Source of the DNA: Aulosira sp. FACHB-615
GTDB lineage: Bacteria > Cyanobacteriota > Cyanobacteriia > Cyanobacteriales > Nostocaceae
DNA length: 64,000 nt
NCBI RefSeq assembly: GCF_014698045.1
Contig: NZ_JACJSE010000010.1
Coordinates: forward strand, 210,383-274,382
Direction: 5' to 3'
Shown here: positions 10,230 through 18,514 of the stretch, one piece after another
Layout: each line of letters opens with the position of its first letter
How positions within the stretch are numbered: position 1 is the first letter of the stretch
Program-made: the position numbers and the translations under genes
The notes under the pieces: model-generated
The model's database searches: none
Told to the model about the DNA's origin: nothing
The model's input: the letters and a program-made list of their open reading frames with translations, nothing else

Positions 10230-11111
10230 ATGAATCAAAGTCATAAAGGCTCAATTGTCATCACAGGAACATCAACAGGTCTTGGTCGAGCCGCCGCACT
10301 TTTTCTAGACAAAAAAGGATATCAAGTTTTTGCCGGAGTCCGCACCGAAAAAGATGCGGAGTCACTCAAACAAGCTGCGTCTGGTAATTTAATACCAATC
10401 ATTTTGGACATCACTAAACCAGAACAAATTAAATCAGCTTTGGACTTTGTTTCATTAGCAGTTGGCGAACAAGGATTATTTGCTTTAATTAATAATGCTG
10501 TTGTCGCTGCTAATGGAGCAATTGAATGTACAACCATCGAAGATATTAGATTAAACTTTGAAGTCAATGTGATTGGTCAAATCGCTGTGACTCAAGCATT
10601 TTTACCAATGCTACGCAAAGCTAAAGGCAGAATCATCAATATTAGTGGTGTTTGTGGCAGAGTCGCTGTACCATATTTTGGAATTTTATCCGCAACAAAA
10701 GCCGCCTTGGAATCACTGACAGATTGTTTAAGAATGGAGTTAAAATCTAGCGGCGTTGATGTTCTTTCAATATTGCCAGCCGATGCCTTATTAACTCCAG
10801 AACAAGCAGATAAACAAGAACTAAATTATCAAAAAACATTGGCTAATATTTCACCAGAACATCAAGCTTTATATGGCAAAAACCATAAAATTCATATAGA
10901 CAATGTTATCAAGCATAATCGGGAAATTGGCTCACCCCTGGAGACTGTAACCGAGGTAATTTTAGAAGCTTTAGAAGCGAAAAAGCCAAAAAGACAATAT
11001 TTCCCCACTAAATATCCTTGGTCATTAAGGCTATTTGCAATATACAAAAGACTGCTACCATATCAATATTTTCATGATCAAATCTACTTTAAGAGCTTTA
11101 ACTATGATTAG
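10230..11111 (+). CDS. SDR-family protein lacking the catalytic tyrosine
   Basis: The 293 residues have the Rossmann start TGTSTGLG (residues 12-19), an NNA motif and a Ser in the NISG strand, as in classical short-chain dehydrogenases of the retinol/17-beta-HSD type. The active-site YxxxK reads LSATK: Leu153 replaces Tyr and Lys157 is kept. The DNA there is gga-att-tta-tcc-gca-aca-aaa, so this is not a misread frame. It may have lost dehydrogenase activity or work by another mechanism. The C-terminal 60 residues are basic and aromatic. The gene overlaps the next one by eight bases, which points to coupled translation. It sits in the PKS/NRPS cluster; its role in the product is unknown. Confidence 0.85.
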   Translation: MNQSHKGSIVITGTSTGLGRAAALFLDKKGYQVFAGVRTEKDAESLKQAASGNLIPIILDITKPEQIKSALDFVSLAVGEQGLFALINNAVVAANGAIECTTIEDIRLNFEVNVIGQIAVTQAFLPMLRKAKGRIINISGVCGRVAVPYFGILSATKAALESLTDCLRMELKSSGVDVLSILPADALLTPEQADKQELNYQKTLANISPEHQALYGKNHKIHIDNVIKHNREIGSPLETVTEVILEALEAKKPKRQYFPTKYPWSLRLFAIYKRLLPYQYFHDQIYFKSFNYD

Positions 11112-12117
11112 CAACACAATAGATTGCCGTTTTTGTTCTTTAGTTTCTAAAGCCAATAAAGAAGATCCCATTGGTACAGCCATAACTTGCGACCATTGGC
11201 TAATTATGGAAGTTCCCCAACCTTGGCCGCAAGACATTTATCAACAAAACCCCACTATCAAATCATTAATTAGTGCATACCAGGAGTTAGTTTTTAAATA
11301 TAAAATTCAGTTGAAACCACTATTAATTGCGCCTGACCGCGAATATTCTGAGCCTGGTTTGACTCGTATATTGTATTACTATCGTCCTGCCCATCTGTTT
11401 TCTCAGTTTGAAAAACAGGAATTTATTGTTCCTGAAAATCAAGCTGCCGCTTTAGTAACAGCAATATTTCAGCAGTTAATACAAAAACCTAATAATTTAT
11501 CAGATTTTCAAAAATATCAACAACAAACAAGTCATATTCGTGAATTAATGATTTGTACCCATGCTCAAGTAGACCTAGCTTGTGGGAGATTTGGTAATCC
11601 TTTATATCGGCAACTACGCAAACAATATGCTCCTTTTAGCAACGGAAACTTAAGAGTCTGGCAATCATCTCATTTTGGTGGTCATCAGTTTGCGCCAACA
11701 CTGATTGATTTACCACAAGGATATTTCTGGGGACATCTGGAGTCATCTGTATTAGATTTACTAGTGGAACAAAATAATTCAGTTCTGGGTTTACGTCCAT
11801 ACTACCGAGGATGGGCAGGTTTAAACCAATTTGAGCAAATTGCCGAACGTGAAATTTGGATGCAGTCTGGTTGGAGTTGGCTGAATTATTTAAAAGCAGG
11901 AAAAGTACTAGCAATGGAAAAAGTTGCGGAAGAATGTCAGCCTGATTGGGCAGAAGTTCAAATTGATTTTATAGATCCTCATACTCAAACAAAAGGTAGC
12001 TATCAAGTCAGAATAGAAACCTGTGGTGAGGTGATGACTGCATGTAACTCAGCAACAGTCATGGAATTAGAACCAGTTAAGCAGTATCGCGTTAGCCAGT
12101 TGGTTAGGCTGGAGTAA
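11104..12117 (+). CDS. Sucrase/ferredoxin-like (Apd1-type) thioredoxin-fold [2Fe-2S] protein
   Basis: I chose the ATG at 11104, which overlaps the SDR stop, because the family start (CRFCSLVS, then EDPIGTA) follows it. In-frame ATGs at 11074 and 11035 lie inside the SDR gene. The 337 residues include C-x8-C (Cys151 and Cys160) and, further on, SSHFGGHQFAP with H-x3-H. In yeast Apd1 of this family two Cys and two His hold a [2Fe-2S] cluster, and all four positions appear here. Next comes PTLIDLP, also typical. The protein is probably cytosolic and may transfer electrons, perhaps to the P450 or an unknown tailoring step; that is inference from position. Such proteins are unusual in biosynthetic clusters. 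Confidence 0.85.
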   Translation: MISNTIDCRFCSLVSKANKEDPIGTAITCDHWLIMEVPQPWPQDIYQQNPTIKSLISAYQELVFKYKIQLKPLLIAPDREYSEPGLTRILYYYRPAHLFSQFEKQEFIVPENQAAALVTAIFQQLIQKPNNLSDFQKYQQQTSHIRELMICTHAQVDLACGRFGNPLYRQLRKQYAPFSNGNLRVWQSSHFGGHQFAPTLIDLPQGYFWGHLESSVLDLLVEQNNSVLGLRPYYRGWAGLNQFEQIAEREIWMQSGWSWLNYLKAGKVLAMEKVAEECQPDWAEVQIDFIDPHTQTKGSYQVRIETCGEVMTACNSATVMELEPVKQYRVSQLVRLE

Positions 12118-12283
12118 AAAAATGATTTCATAAATACAATCTCAAATTAAAAGATAAATCTAATGTTTCGCTTCTCTATCTAATAATTGTTTCTAAAGAT
12201 TTCAAAACTTTGGCAATCTCATCATGATGAGTATTTCAGAGTTATTGATAATAAAGTTCTGCAAGGATAATGCGAGGTAAATT

Positions 12284-12511
12284 ATGTATCAAAATGACAA
12301 AGAAGACACAACAATCTACAAAGTTGTAGTTAATCACGAAGAACAATATTCTATTTGGCCTTTAGAGCGGGAAAATCCTCTTGGTTGGCAGGATGTTGGC
12401 AAAAATGGACTCAAACAAGAATGTTTAAATTACATCAAAGAAGTTTGGACTGATATGAGGCCTCTTAGTCTCAGACAAAAAATGCAAGCAACTTCTAACA
12501 ATATTCAGTAA
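12284..12511 (+). CDS. MbtH-like protein
   Basis: The 75 residues show the family signature: NHEEQYSIWP, PLGW, VGK, ECL, then EVWTDMRPLSLR. MbtH proteins bind adenylation domains and help them fold or work. The only A domain in view is in the NRPS at 4510, so that is the likely partner unless more lie upstream of the window. Confidence 0.95.
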   Translation: MYQNDKEDTTIYKVVVNHEEQYSIWPLERENPLGWQDVGKNGLKQECLNYIKEVWTDMRPLSLRQKMQATSNNIQ

Positions 12512-12570
12512 CTATAGCAATCCTAAATCATTTGTGAAACTTTCTCTCTTCTTTTTATTCTCTTTCTTTG

Positions 12571-12625
12571 TGTCCTACCCTGCGGGAAGCCGCTATCGCG
12601 TCTATGCGTCCTTTGCGGTTCGTTA
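12571..12625 (+). repeat. Dispersed intergenic repeat (TACCCTGCGGGAAGCC type)
   Basis: TGTCC-TACCCTGCGGGAAGCC-GCTATCGCGTCTATGCGTCCTTTGCGGTTCGTTA matches 33880-33935 on the other strand almost base for base and 4350-4405 more loosely. It sits in the gap between mbtH and the second SDR, next to an 'ATAGCAATCCTAAAT' repeat also seen at 4303 and 16458. Confidence 0.7.
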
Positions 12626-12765
12626 AACAGAATATTTTTCACAACTCAGAGAGGATTGCTATATGAGAAGTTGAATTTATAAATACTGTAGAAAAGTTGT
12701 ACACAACATCTCTAAAACAACCGATAAATTGCATTAGCAACAATTTTAAAAAAAGGAGAATAGCG

Positions 12766-13653
12766 ATGGAAAAACAAACAAGAGTATGGTTTATTACTGG
12801 TTGCTCCAGTGGTTTTGGTCGAGCCTTGGCAGAAACAGTACTGGAGAAGGGTGAAATAGTAGTTCTAACAGCACGAAACCCTCAAAAGCTAGAAGATTTA
12901 GCCACCAGCTTTCCAGAACAGACATTAGCATTGCAACTTGATGTGACAAAACCCGAACAAGTCAGAGAATCTGTCAAAAATGCGCTCGCTCGCTTTGGCA
13001 GAATTGATATACTCGTCAACAATGCTGGGTGTGAAGTTGCCGGCATACTCGAAGAAGTTAGTGATGATGCCATCAGGCGGCAATTTGAGACGAATTTTTT
13101 TGGTGTTATAGACATGCTGCGAGTTGTCATACCTTATATGCGTCAGCAGCGTAGTGGGCATATTCTCAATATCTCATCAGCAGCTTGCTTTATGTCTGGT
13201 GCAGGCGGAGGAATTTATATCAGCAGCAAGTTAGCTTTAGAAGGAATTTCTGGTTCTTTAGCTAACGAAGTCGCCCATTTGGGAATCAAAGTCACAATGG
13301 TTGAACCAGGCGCATTCAGCACCGACTTTTTCAACAAATCTCATGTCTTAGTTGAAACAAAAATCCCAGAATATCAACCAATTATTAAAGACATGAGCCA
13401 ATGGATAAAAGATGTCAAAGAGCAGAAAATTAAATTAATTGGTGATCCCAAAAAAGCTGCTTTAGCAATGATTAAAGCAGTTGATAGCGAAGTCCCACCA
13501 CTCAGATTAGCTTTGGGAAGCGATGCAGTCGAAACCATTGATGGTGCATTGCAATTTATTAAAGAAGGATTGGACGCTTGGAAAGAAGTATCCACAAGTA
13601 CTGATTTTGATGAAGTGGTAACAGATAAAATGCAAGTTGCTGCTGTTAATTAA
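12766..13653 (+). CDS. Short-chain dehydrogenase/reductase, intact active site
   Basis: The ATG at 12766 was chosen because an AAGGAG Shine-Dalgarno sits just upstream; the longer frame from 12697 has no family sequence in front. The 295 residues have TGCSSGFG (11-18), NNAG, Ser in the NISS strand and Tyr151/Lys155 in YISSK. It is a classical NAD(P)-dependent oxidoreductase acting on an alcohol or ketone. Unlike the SDR at 10230 it keeps all catalytic residues. Its place between MbtH and the thioesterase suggests a tailoring or precursor role; the substrate is unknown. Confidence 0.93.
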   Translation: MEKQTRVWFITGCSSGFGRALAETVLEKGEIVVLTARNPQKLEDLATSFPEQTLALQLDVTKPEQVRESVKNALARFGRIDILVNNAGCEVAGILEEVSDDAIRRQFETNFFGVIDMLRVVIPYMRQQRSGHILNISSAACFMSGAGGGIYISSKLALEGISGSLANEVAHLGIKVTMVEPGAFSTDFFNKSHVLVETKIPEYQPIIKDMSQWIKDVKEQKIKLIGDPKKAALAMIKAVDSEVPPLRLALGSDAVETIDGALQFIKEGLDAWKEVSTSTDFDEVVTDKMQVAAVN

Positions 13654-13963
13654 AGGGTTTATGGCCTTTCCTAGTTTGCTAAAGAAGCAAATTTATCTGT
13701 TTTCATCAGCGTTAATCTGCGTCCATCTGCGGTTAATTATTCTTGCTTGTATCTCACTAGGCGTTGTTGATGAACCCGCGCAGGAGGTCACTGAGCTTGC
13801 AATGCCCTGAGCTTGTCGTTCGCGTAGCGTCTCCGGCAGGAGAAGGGTCGAAGTGCGGGTTTAGTTTGTGTAGCCCCAGACTTCAGTCTGAGGGCTATAT
13901 ATCCGCTAAATACAAGATGTGAATAAACAACCATCAACCACCCTGCAAAAATTATGATTGAGA
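13654..13963. other. Intergenic stretch made of dispersed repeats
   Basis: No gene is seen. It holds a 'GCGTTAATCTGCGTCCATCTGCGG' type repeat (about 13708-13735, related to 41203-41230), a 'CTGAGCTTGTCG...GTCGAAG' repeat carrying an inner TTCGCGTAGCGTCTCC block (13819-13845), and a 'CCAGACTTCAGTCTGAGG' palindrome near 13876 that recurs near 16630. Confidence 0.5.
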
Positions 13964-14746
13964 ATGAGGATTATGATCAATAGACAAACATTCAACTCTT
14001 ACATAACTTGTCCTAAACCTAATCCTCAAGCTCAATTCAGGTTATTTTGCTTTCCCTATGCTGGTGGTAGCTCGCTAATTTTTCGCACATGGTATGCCAG
14101 CTTACCCCAAAATGTTGAAGTTTGCCCCATAGAACTTCCGGGACGAGGAAAGCAGATGAAAATACCTGCATTTACGCAAATGGAAACTTTGGTGAAAGCG
14201 ATCGCACCCATCTTACTACCATATTTAGACAAACCATTTGCTTTTTTCGGTCATAGTATGGGTGCATTGATCAGTGCTGCACTAGCTTGGCATCTTGCTG
14301 AAGAATATGACAAACAGCCATTGCACCTATTTGTTTCTGCTAGTCGCGCTCCCCAAATCCCATTATCAAAACCACCAATCCACACCCTACCAGAACATGA
14401 GTTTAAACAAAAACTGCGTCGTCTGAATGGTACACCTGCTTCAGTATTAGAAAATGACGAATTAATGCAGCTATTGATCCCTATCCTACGGGCAGATTTT
14501 ACACTTTCCGAAACTTATATTTACACCCAACAACCCCAAGAAACACCGCTAGAATGCCCAATTACCGCCTTCGGTGGATTGGAAGACCAAGAAGTGAGTA
14601 TTCAAGAACTAGAAGCGTGGCGATCGCTTACCAAAAATTCCTTTCAACTAGAAATATTCCCTGGAGACCACTTTTTTATACACTCATCCCCATCACTCTT
14701 ACTCGCAAATCTAACCGCATACTTCCAAGCCTTTAATTTAAGTTAA
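13964..14746 (+). CDS. Type II (editing) thioesterase, GrsT/RifR-like
   Basis: About 260 residues of alpha/beta-hydrolase fold begin with the family pattern FCFPYAGGS. The nucleophile motif is GHSMGA with Ser98 (counted from 13964), then Asp in GGLEDQ and His in PGDHFF. Such stand-alone enzymes clear wrong acyl groups from carrier proteins of PKS/NRPS lines. The start is uncertain: TTG 13958, ATG 13964 or ATG 13973, with a GAGGA only two bases before the last. The intact Ser contrasts with the Cys nucleophile of the NRPS-linked thioesterase. Confidence 0.93.
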   Translation: MRIMINRQTFNSYITCPKPNPQAQFRLFCFPYAGGSSLIFRTWYASLPQNVEVCPIELPGRGKQMKIPAFTQMETLVKAIAPILLPYLDKPFAFFGHSMGALISAALAWHLAEEYDKQPLHLFVSASRAPQIPLSKPPIHTLPEHEFKQKLRRLNGTPASVLENDELMQLLIPILRADFTLSETYIYTQQPQETPLECPITAFGGLEDQEVSIQELEAWRSLTKNSFQLEIFPGDHFFIHSSPSLLLANLTAYFQAFNLS

Positions 14747-15115
14747 CCAATAACAATAAATCAACTTTAAATCATACTAATATAAAAAATCTATCTATAA
14801 CAATAGCACTATAAAAATATAGTAATCAGCAATAACTGATCAACATTTCTCTACCTTATTCACCTTGTCTCAGTTATTCACATATCAGACTGCTATATCA
14901 AAATTCATATCTAATACCAAATTAAAAAATGATGGCGACAGATTGATGGCTCAAAAGCTTACCGATCAACCCTTACCAAATCCAAAATCTAAAATCTAAA
15001 ATCCAAAATGGTATAACATAACCTTGATTGATTCATGATTTTAAACACTAATTTATGAGTCCCCAATCTTTACTCCAAAACTCATTTTCTATTTCCCAGT
15101 AACCCAATAATTATA
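14747..15115. other. Intergenic, AT-rich, no gene seen
   Basis: The 369 bases contain low-complexity A/T runs, a 'CCAAAATCTAAAATCTAAAATCC' tandem near 14982-15005 and a short pyrimidine repeat near 14855-14870. I see no credible ORF and no clear terminator. The promoter of the MFS gene may lie here. Confidence 0.4.
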
Positions 15116-16450
15116 ATGTCAAATTTAATGTCAGAACAACCAACTAACACCAGCCTACGGAACTTTCTCATTATTTGGCTAGGTCAACTAGTTTCGGGGA
15201 TTGGTAGCCAAATGACCGGCATTGCTTTAGAAATTTGGGCATGGGAAACCACTGGACAAGCAACTACTCTCGCCCTCGTAGGCTTTTTTGGCTTACTTCC
15301 TAGCATTATTATTACTCCCATTAGCGGTATAATTGTAGACCGTTATAACCGGAAATTATTAATGATGTTTGGTGATACTGTTGCTGTTCTTGCAACTATT
15401 ACCCTCCTATTTTTATATATCAACAATTTATTACAAATTTGGCATCTTTATGTGGCAGCAGCTTTTGTAGGTACTTTTAGCCAATTTCAATATTTAGCTT
15501 ACTCTGCATCAGTATCATTAATGATACCTAAACAACACTATACTCGTGCCAGCAGTCTTGAGTTTTTATCTCATCACAGTGCAATTATTATTGCGCCTGC
15601 TTTAGCAGGATATTTTTATCAAGTAATTGGTTTATTTGGCATTTGGCTAATTGATATTTCCACTTTTATTGTTGCCATTTCCACTATTTTATTTATACCT
15701 ATTCTCCAGCCTAGCCAAACAGCAGAAAAACAAGAAGATTTTTGGCAAAATTTAGGGTATGGTGTGCGTTACCTGACTGCCCACAAAAGCCTTCTATTAC
15801 TATTAGTCATTAACTTATTATTTTTCTTTGCCCACGACCTAGGAGGTTCACTTTACATACCCATGATTCTCGCCCGCACAGGTAATGATACTTTAGTGCT
15901 GGGTAACTTAATCACAGCCGCAGGATTTGGTGGTGTGTTGGGAGCCTTAATTGTGAATAAGTGGGGAGGTTTCAAAGACAAAATTAGAGGTATTTTACTG
16001 GGAATGATGGGTGTTGGTTTAACAAAAATAGTATTTGGTTTAGGTCGAACTTTGTGGGTGTGGATTCCTCCACAATTTTTGTGTTCTTTAAGTTTTACAG
16101 CCGGTGGAAGCGCCGATAACGCAATCTGGTTAGCTAAAGTAGCGCCTAATGTGCAAGGAAGGGTTTTTGCTGCACGCTCTTTGCTTTTACAATTAGCTTC
16201 AGCTGTTGCCGTTTTAGTTGCTGGCCCCCTAGCAGATAAAGTATTTATCCCTGCTTTTAGTCAAGAAGGTAGCATGGCGGGTCTTTTAGGAGGAATATTC
16301 GGGGCTGGTACGGCTGGGGGACTGGCAATGTTATATGTAATTTGTGCGGTGTGTATGTTTTTGGTAGGGTTAGCTGGATTGAGTGTGCCACTGCTCCGAA
16401 ATTTGGAAAAGATTTTACCCGACTATGAAGAAAAAGTATCTGCTGAATGA
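15116..16450 (+). CDS. MFS exporter, likely for the cluster's product
   Basis: The 444 residues give about 12 hydrophobic segments. The cytoplasmic loop motif after TM2 reads GIIVDRYNRK, typical of drug/siderophore exporters of the EntS type. It is the last + strand gene after the PKS/NRPS genes, so export of the product or self-protection is inferred. The ATG at 15116 is followed by a second at 15128 (MSEQ); the first is kept. Confidence 0.88.
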   Translation: MSNLMSEQPTNTSLRNFLIIWLGQLVSGIGSQMTGIALEIWAWETTGQATTLALVGFFGLLPSIIITPISGIIVDRYNRKLLMMFGDTVAVLATITLLFLYINNLLQIWHLYVAAAFVGTFSQFQYLAYSASVSLMIPKQHYTRASSLEFLSHHSAIIIAPALAGYFYQVIGLFGIWLIDISTFIVAISTILFIPILQPSQTAEKQEDFWQNLGYGVRYLTAHKSLLLLLVINLLFFFAHDLGGSLYIPMILARTGNDTLVLGNLITAAGFGGVLGALIVNKWGGFKDKIRGILLGMMGVGLTKIVFGLGRTLWVWIPPQFLCSLSFTAGGSADNAIWLAKVAPNVQGRVFAARSLLLQLASAVAVLVAGPLADKVFIPAFSQEGSMAGLLGGIFGAGTAGGLAMLYVICAVCMFLVGLAGLSVPLLRNLEKILPDYEEKVSAE

Positions 16451-16601
16451 GGATTGTATAGCAATCCTAAATGATTTATAAACCTTCCTCTCCCTTGTCT
16501 ATCCCCTCCTCCTTGTCTCCCTTGTCTTTGTTATTCACACACCAACTAAGACTGCTATAGTGGCTCAATATATCGCACTGAGTCAGAAATCATTGTGTAT
16601 T

Positions 16602-16619
16602 AGCCTGCGAATGCAGGCT
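16602..16619. terminator. Hairpin between convergent operons
   Basis: AGCCTGC-GAAT-GCAGGCT is a perfect 7-bp stem with a four-base loop, followed on the + strand by TTGTTTG. It lies between the MFS gene and the convergent - strand iron-stress operon and could stop the + strand transcript. The short T-run makes the call moderate. Confidence 0.45.
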
Positions 16620-16684
16620 TTGTTTGTATAGTTCCAGACTTCAGTCTGAGGGGTTTATTTTTACCTTCGGTTAGTGAGTGTAGC

Positions 16685-16981
16685 CTAACGGTTGGTGAGC
16701 GTAGCCGAACCACCGCCTTCTGTCCTACAATCAATTTCTAGAGATTTCTTGATTTGTTTCAATTGCTTCCAAAGTTGGTGAATTTGTTTGTAAGCGTCTT
16801 CAGCAGAAATTTTCCCTCCTGTTTGTAAACTACAAATATAGTTAACTCGTTGAGAAAAATCTTGTAGATGTGCATTGAACGTTATATTCTCTGCTTTTAA
16901 TTGTCCATGATATGGATTACGAGGATAGAGAAAGTCACATAATTCAGCCAAAAAATCAGAGTTAGTATTCATGAGAGTCAA
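16685..16981 (-). CDS. Small conserved cyanobacterial protein, DUF7219-like
   Basis: The 98 residues have the pattern FLYPRNPYHGQ, NAHLQDFSQRVNYIC, then GKIS.EDAY..I..LWKQLK. From memory this matches a small cyanobacterial family (DUF7219) of unknown function. It is mostly helical and soluble with no signal peptide. The last 11 or so residues (GGGSATLTNR) are encoded by a dispersed GGTTGGTGAGCGTAGCC repeat, so the natural end is probably near KKSLEID. It is the distal gene of the iron-stress cluster. Confidence 0.7.
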   Translation of the reverse strand: MTLMNTNSDFLAELCDFLYPRNPYHGQLKAENITFNAHLQDFSQRVNYICSLQTGGKISAEDAYKQIHQLWKQLKQIKKSLEIDCRTEGGGSATLTNR

Positions 16982-17041
16982 TTAAGAATAGGTTAAATAC
17001 GCAGTTTTCCAAGTTCTACACATACAAAATTAATTTGCTGA

Positions 17042-17326
17042 TCAGCCTTTTTTATCTAACTTCCAAATGCGCCCTGATTGACAAGCATTACAAGCAGCCG
17101 TTTTTGGCTCAAAATCAAGACAGCTAATCGCCTGTTCAGAACAGGCTTTCTTTGGGTGTACTGTACATTTAAGCCGATAGTCATTAGTAAAAAACTCGCA
17201 CTTATGACAAGGAATTTGATGTAACCTCCACAAAAAACTAATTCCTTTTTCGAGAGTTGTCCACACGCTCCAAAATAATAAAACCATGATTGTCCAGGCT
17301 AATAAGGCACATAAAATTATAGCCAT
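17042..17326 (-). CDS. Small membrane-anchored cysteine-rich protein, unknown
   Basis: The 94 residues have one N-terminal membrane segment (about 2-22) and then a soluble part with seven Cys, including two CxxC pairs (CHKC and CNAC) and a KCTVHP motif. The arrangement suggests metal or redox-cluster binding. It lies downstream of the two chlorophyll-protein genes on the same strand, so iron stress or thylakoid work is possible. I do not recognise the family. Confidence 0.7.
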   Translation of the reverse strand: MAIILCALLAWTIMVLLFWSVWTTLEKGISFLWRLHQIPCHKCEFFTNDYRLKCTVHPKKACSEQAISCLDFEPKTAACNACQSGRIWKLDKKG

Positions 17327-17444
17327 TGCTATTTATTACTCCAAAAAAGTTTTAAGAAATTGCCTACAGTTCAAAAATTCAACCGTAGGCAAAGGAAGGA
17401 ACATGAGAATAGCTAATGTTGAGGAAAGAGGAAAATAGAAATAA

Positions 17445-18407
17445 TTAGGAAATGCTACGCGCTCTCCAACTGTGCCAAACATAGCCAACAAAGGCTAAGA
17501 CTCCGAGAATTAATTGGGTAGTTGTTGCCACAAAACGTTCTGAACCGTAAAACTCAGTGGGAAAAACTGTAGTGTTATATCCCACAAAACTAGCAGAAAT
17601 CCAAGCCATTAAAGCTAAACCAAGCAAACTGTAAGCTAGAATTTCTTCCCCGTTTTTGATTGGTAAAAATTTTCTGACCCAAGCAAATGGCTGTAGGAGA
17701 ATATGCCAGATACCACCCAGAATTAAAATTCCTCCAATCCAGATATGACCGCCAATGACATCTTCTAGGTTGTCAACGCTGGCTATTCCTAAAGGATGCC
17801 AAGCATGATTTTTTAACCCTACTAAATAACTAAAAATTACAATAGGGTTGAGAGTCGGGTTATTAATTAGGCTGACATCACCTAAATGAGTATCATAAAT
17901 ACCACCAACAAACATGGCTTTGATCACAAGTAAGAATGCCCCTAAACCTAAAATAATTAAATGATGTCCTAAAATTAAACTTAATTGTTTAGGGTCATTC
18001 CATTCATAGTGAAATCTTGCAGTTCTGCCACCGTTGTTGTGTAAAATCGCTGGGGCGCGAAATACATGAAATAGTCCACCTGCACCCAAAACCGCAGATG
18101 CAATTAAATGCAATACACCAATTACAAAATAAGGATAGGTATCAACTACTTTACCCCCAGCACCTACTCCCCAACCTAAAGTTGCTAAGTGCGGTAATAA
18201 AGTCAAACCTTGTTCATACATAGGAAGATCAGGAACAAAGCGCAGAACTTCTGAGATAGTAGTTGTCCCAGCCCAAAACATAATTAATCCTGCATGAGCC
18301 AGATGAGCGCCTAATAATTGACCAGATAAATCGGTTAAACGGGAATTACCAATTAACCAAGCTAATTTTGTATTGGTTGCAAAGGTTTTATCAGTAGAAA
18401 TTACCAC
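17445..18407 (-). CDS. CP43-like chlorophyll-binding antenna protein, Pcb/IsiA paralogue with a short lumenal loop
   Basis: The 320 residues align along their length with the IsiA gene product at 18515: TDLSGQLLGAHLAHAG, MYEQGLTLLPHLATLG, FHYEWNDPKQL, GGHIWIGG and WHSWRA. Six membrane helices with several conserved His (chlorophyll ligands) are expected. Between helices 5 and 6 the loop after VEFYG/TEFYG is about 20-25 residues shorter than in IsiA, so it is a distinct subtype. It lies 107 bp behind isiA on the same strand and is probably co-transcribed in iron-starved cells to extend the photosystem I antenna or quench energy. Confidence 0.92.
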   Translation of the reverse strand: MVISTDKTFATNTKLAWLIGNSRLTDLSGQLLGAHLAHAGLIMFWAGTTTISEVLRFVPDLPMYEQGLTLLPHLATLGWGVGAGGKVVDTYPYFVIGVLHLIASAVLGAGGLFHVFRAPAILHNNGGRTARFHYEWNDPKQLSLILGHHLIILGLGAFLLVIKAMFVGGIYDTHLGDVSLINNPTLNPIVIFSYLVGLKNHAWHPLGIASVDNLEDVIGGHIWIGGILILGGIWHILLQPFAWVRKFLPIKNGEEILAYSLLGLALMAWISASFVGYNTTVFPTEFYGSERFVATTTQLILGVLAFVGYVWHSWRARSIS

Positions 18408-18514
18408 TGTTATCTGTCCTCTTGAGAAAGGTGCTGAGTTTGTATAGACTCAGCACGTTAAACTGATCCTTATCACTCAGAGATCGATGTCAACAATTGA
18501 CAACTGACGACTGA

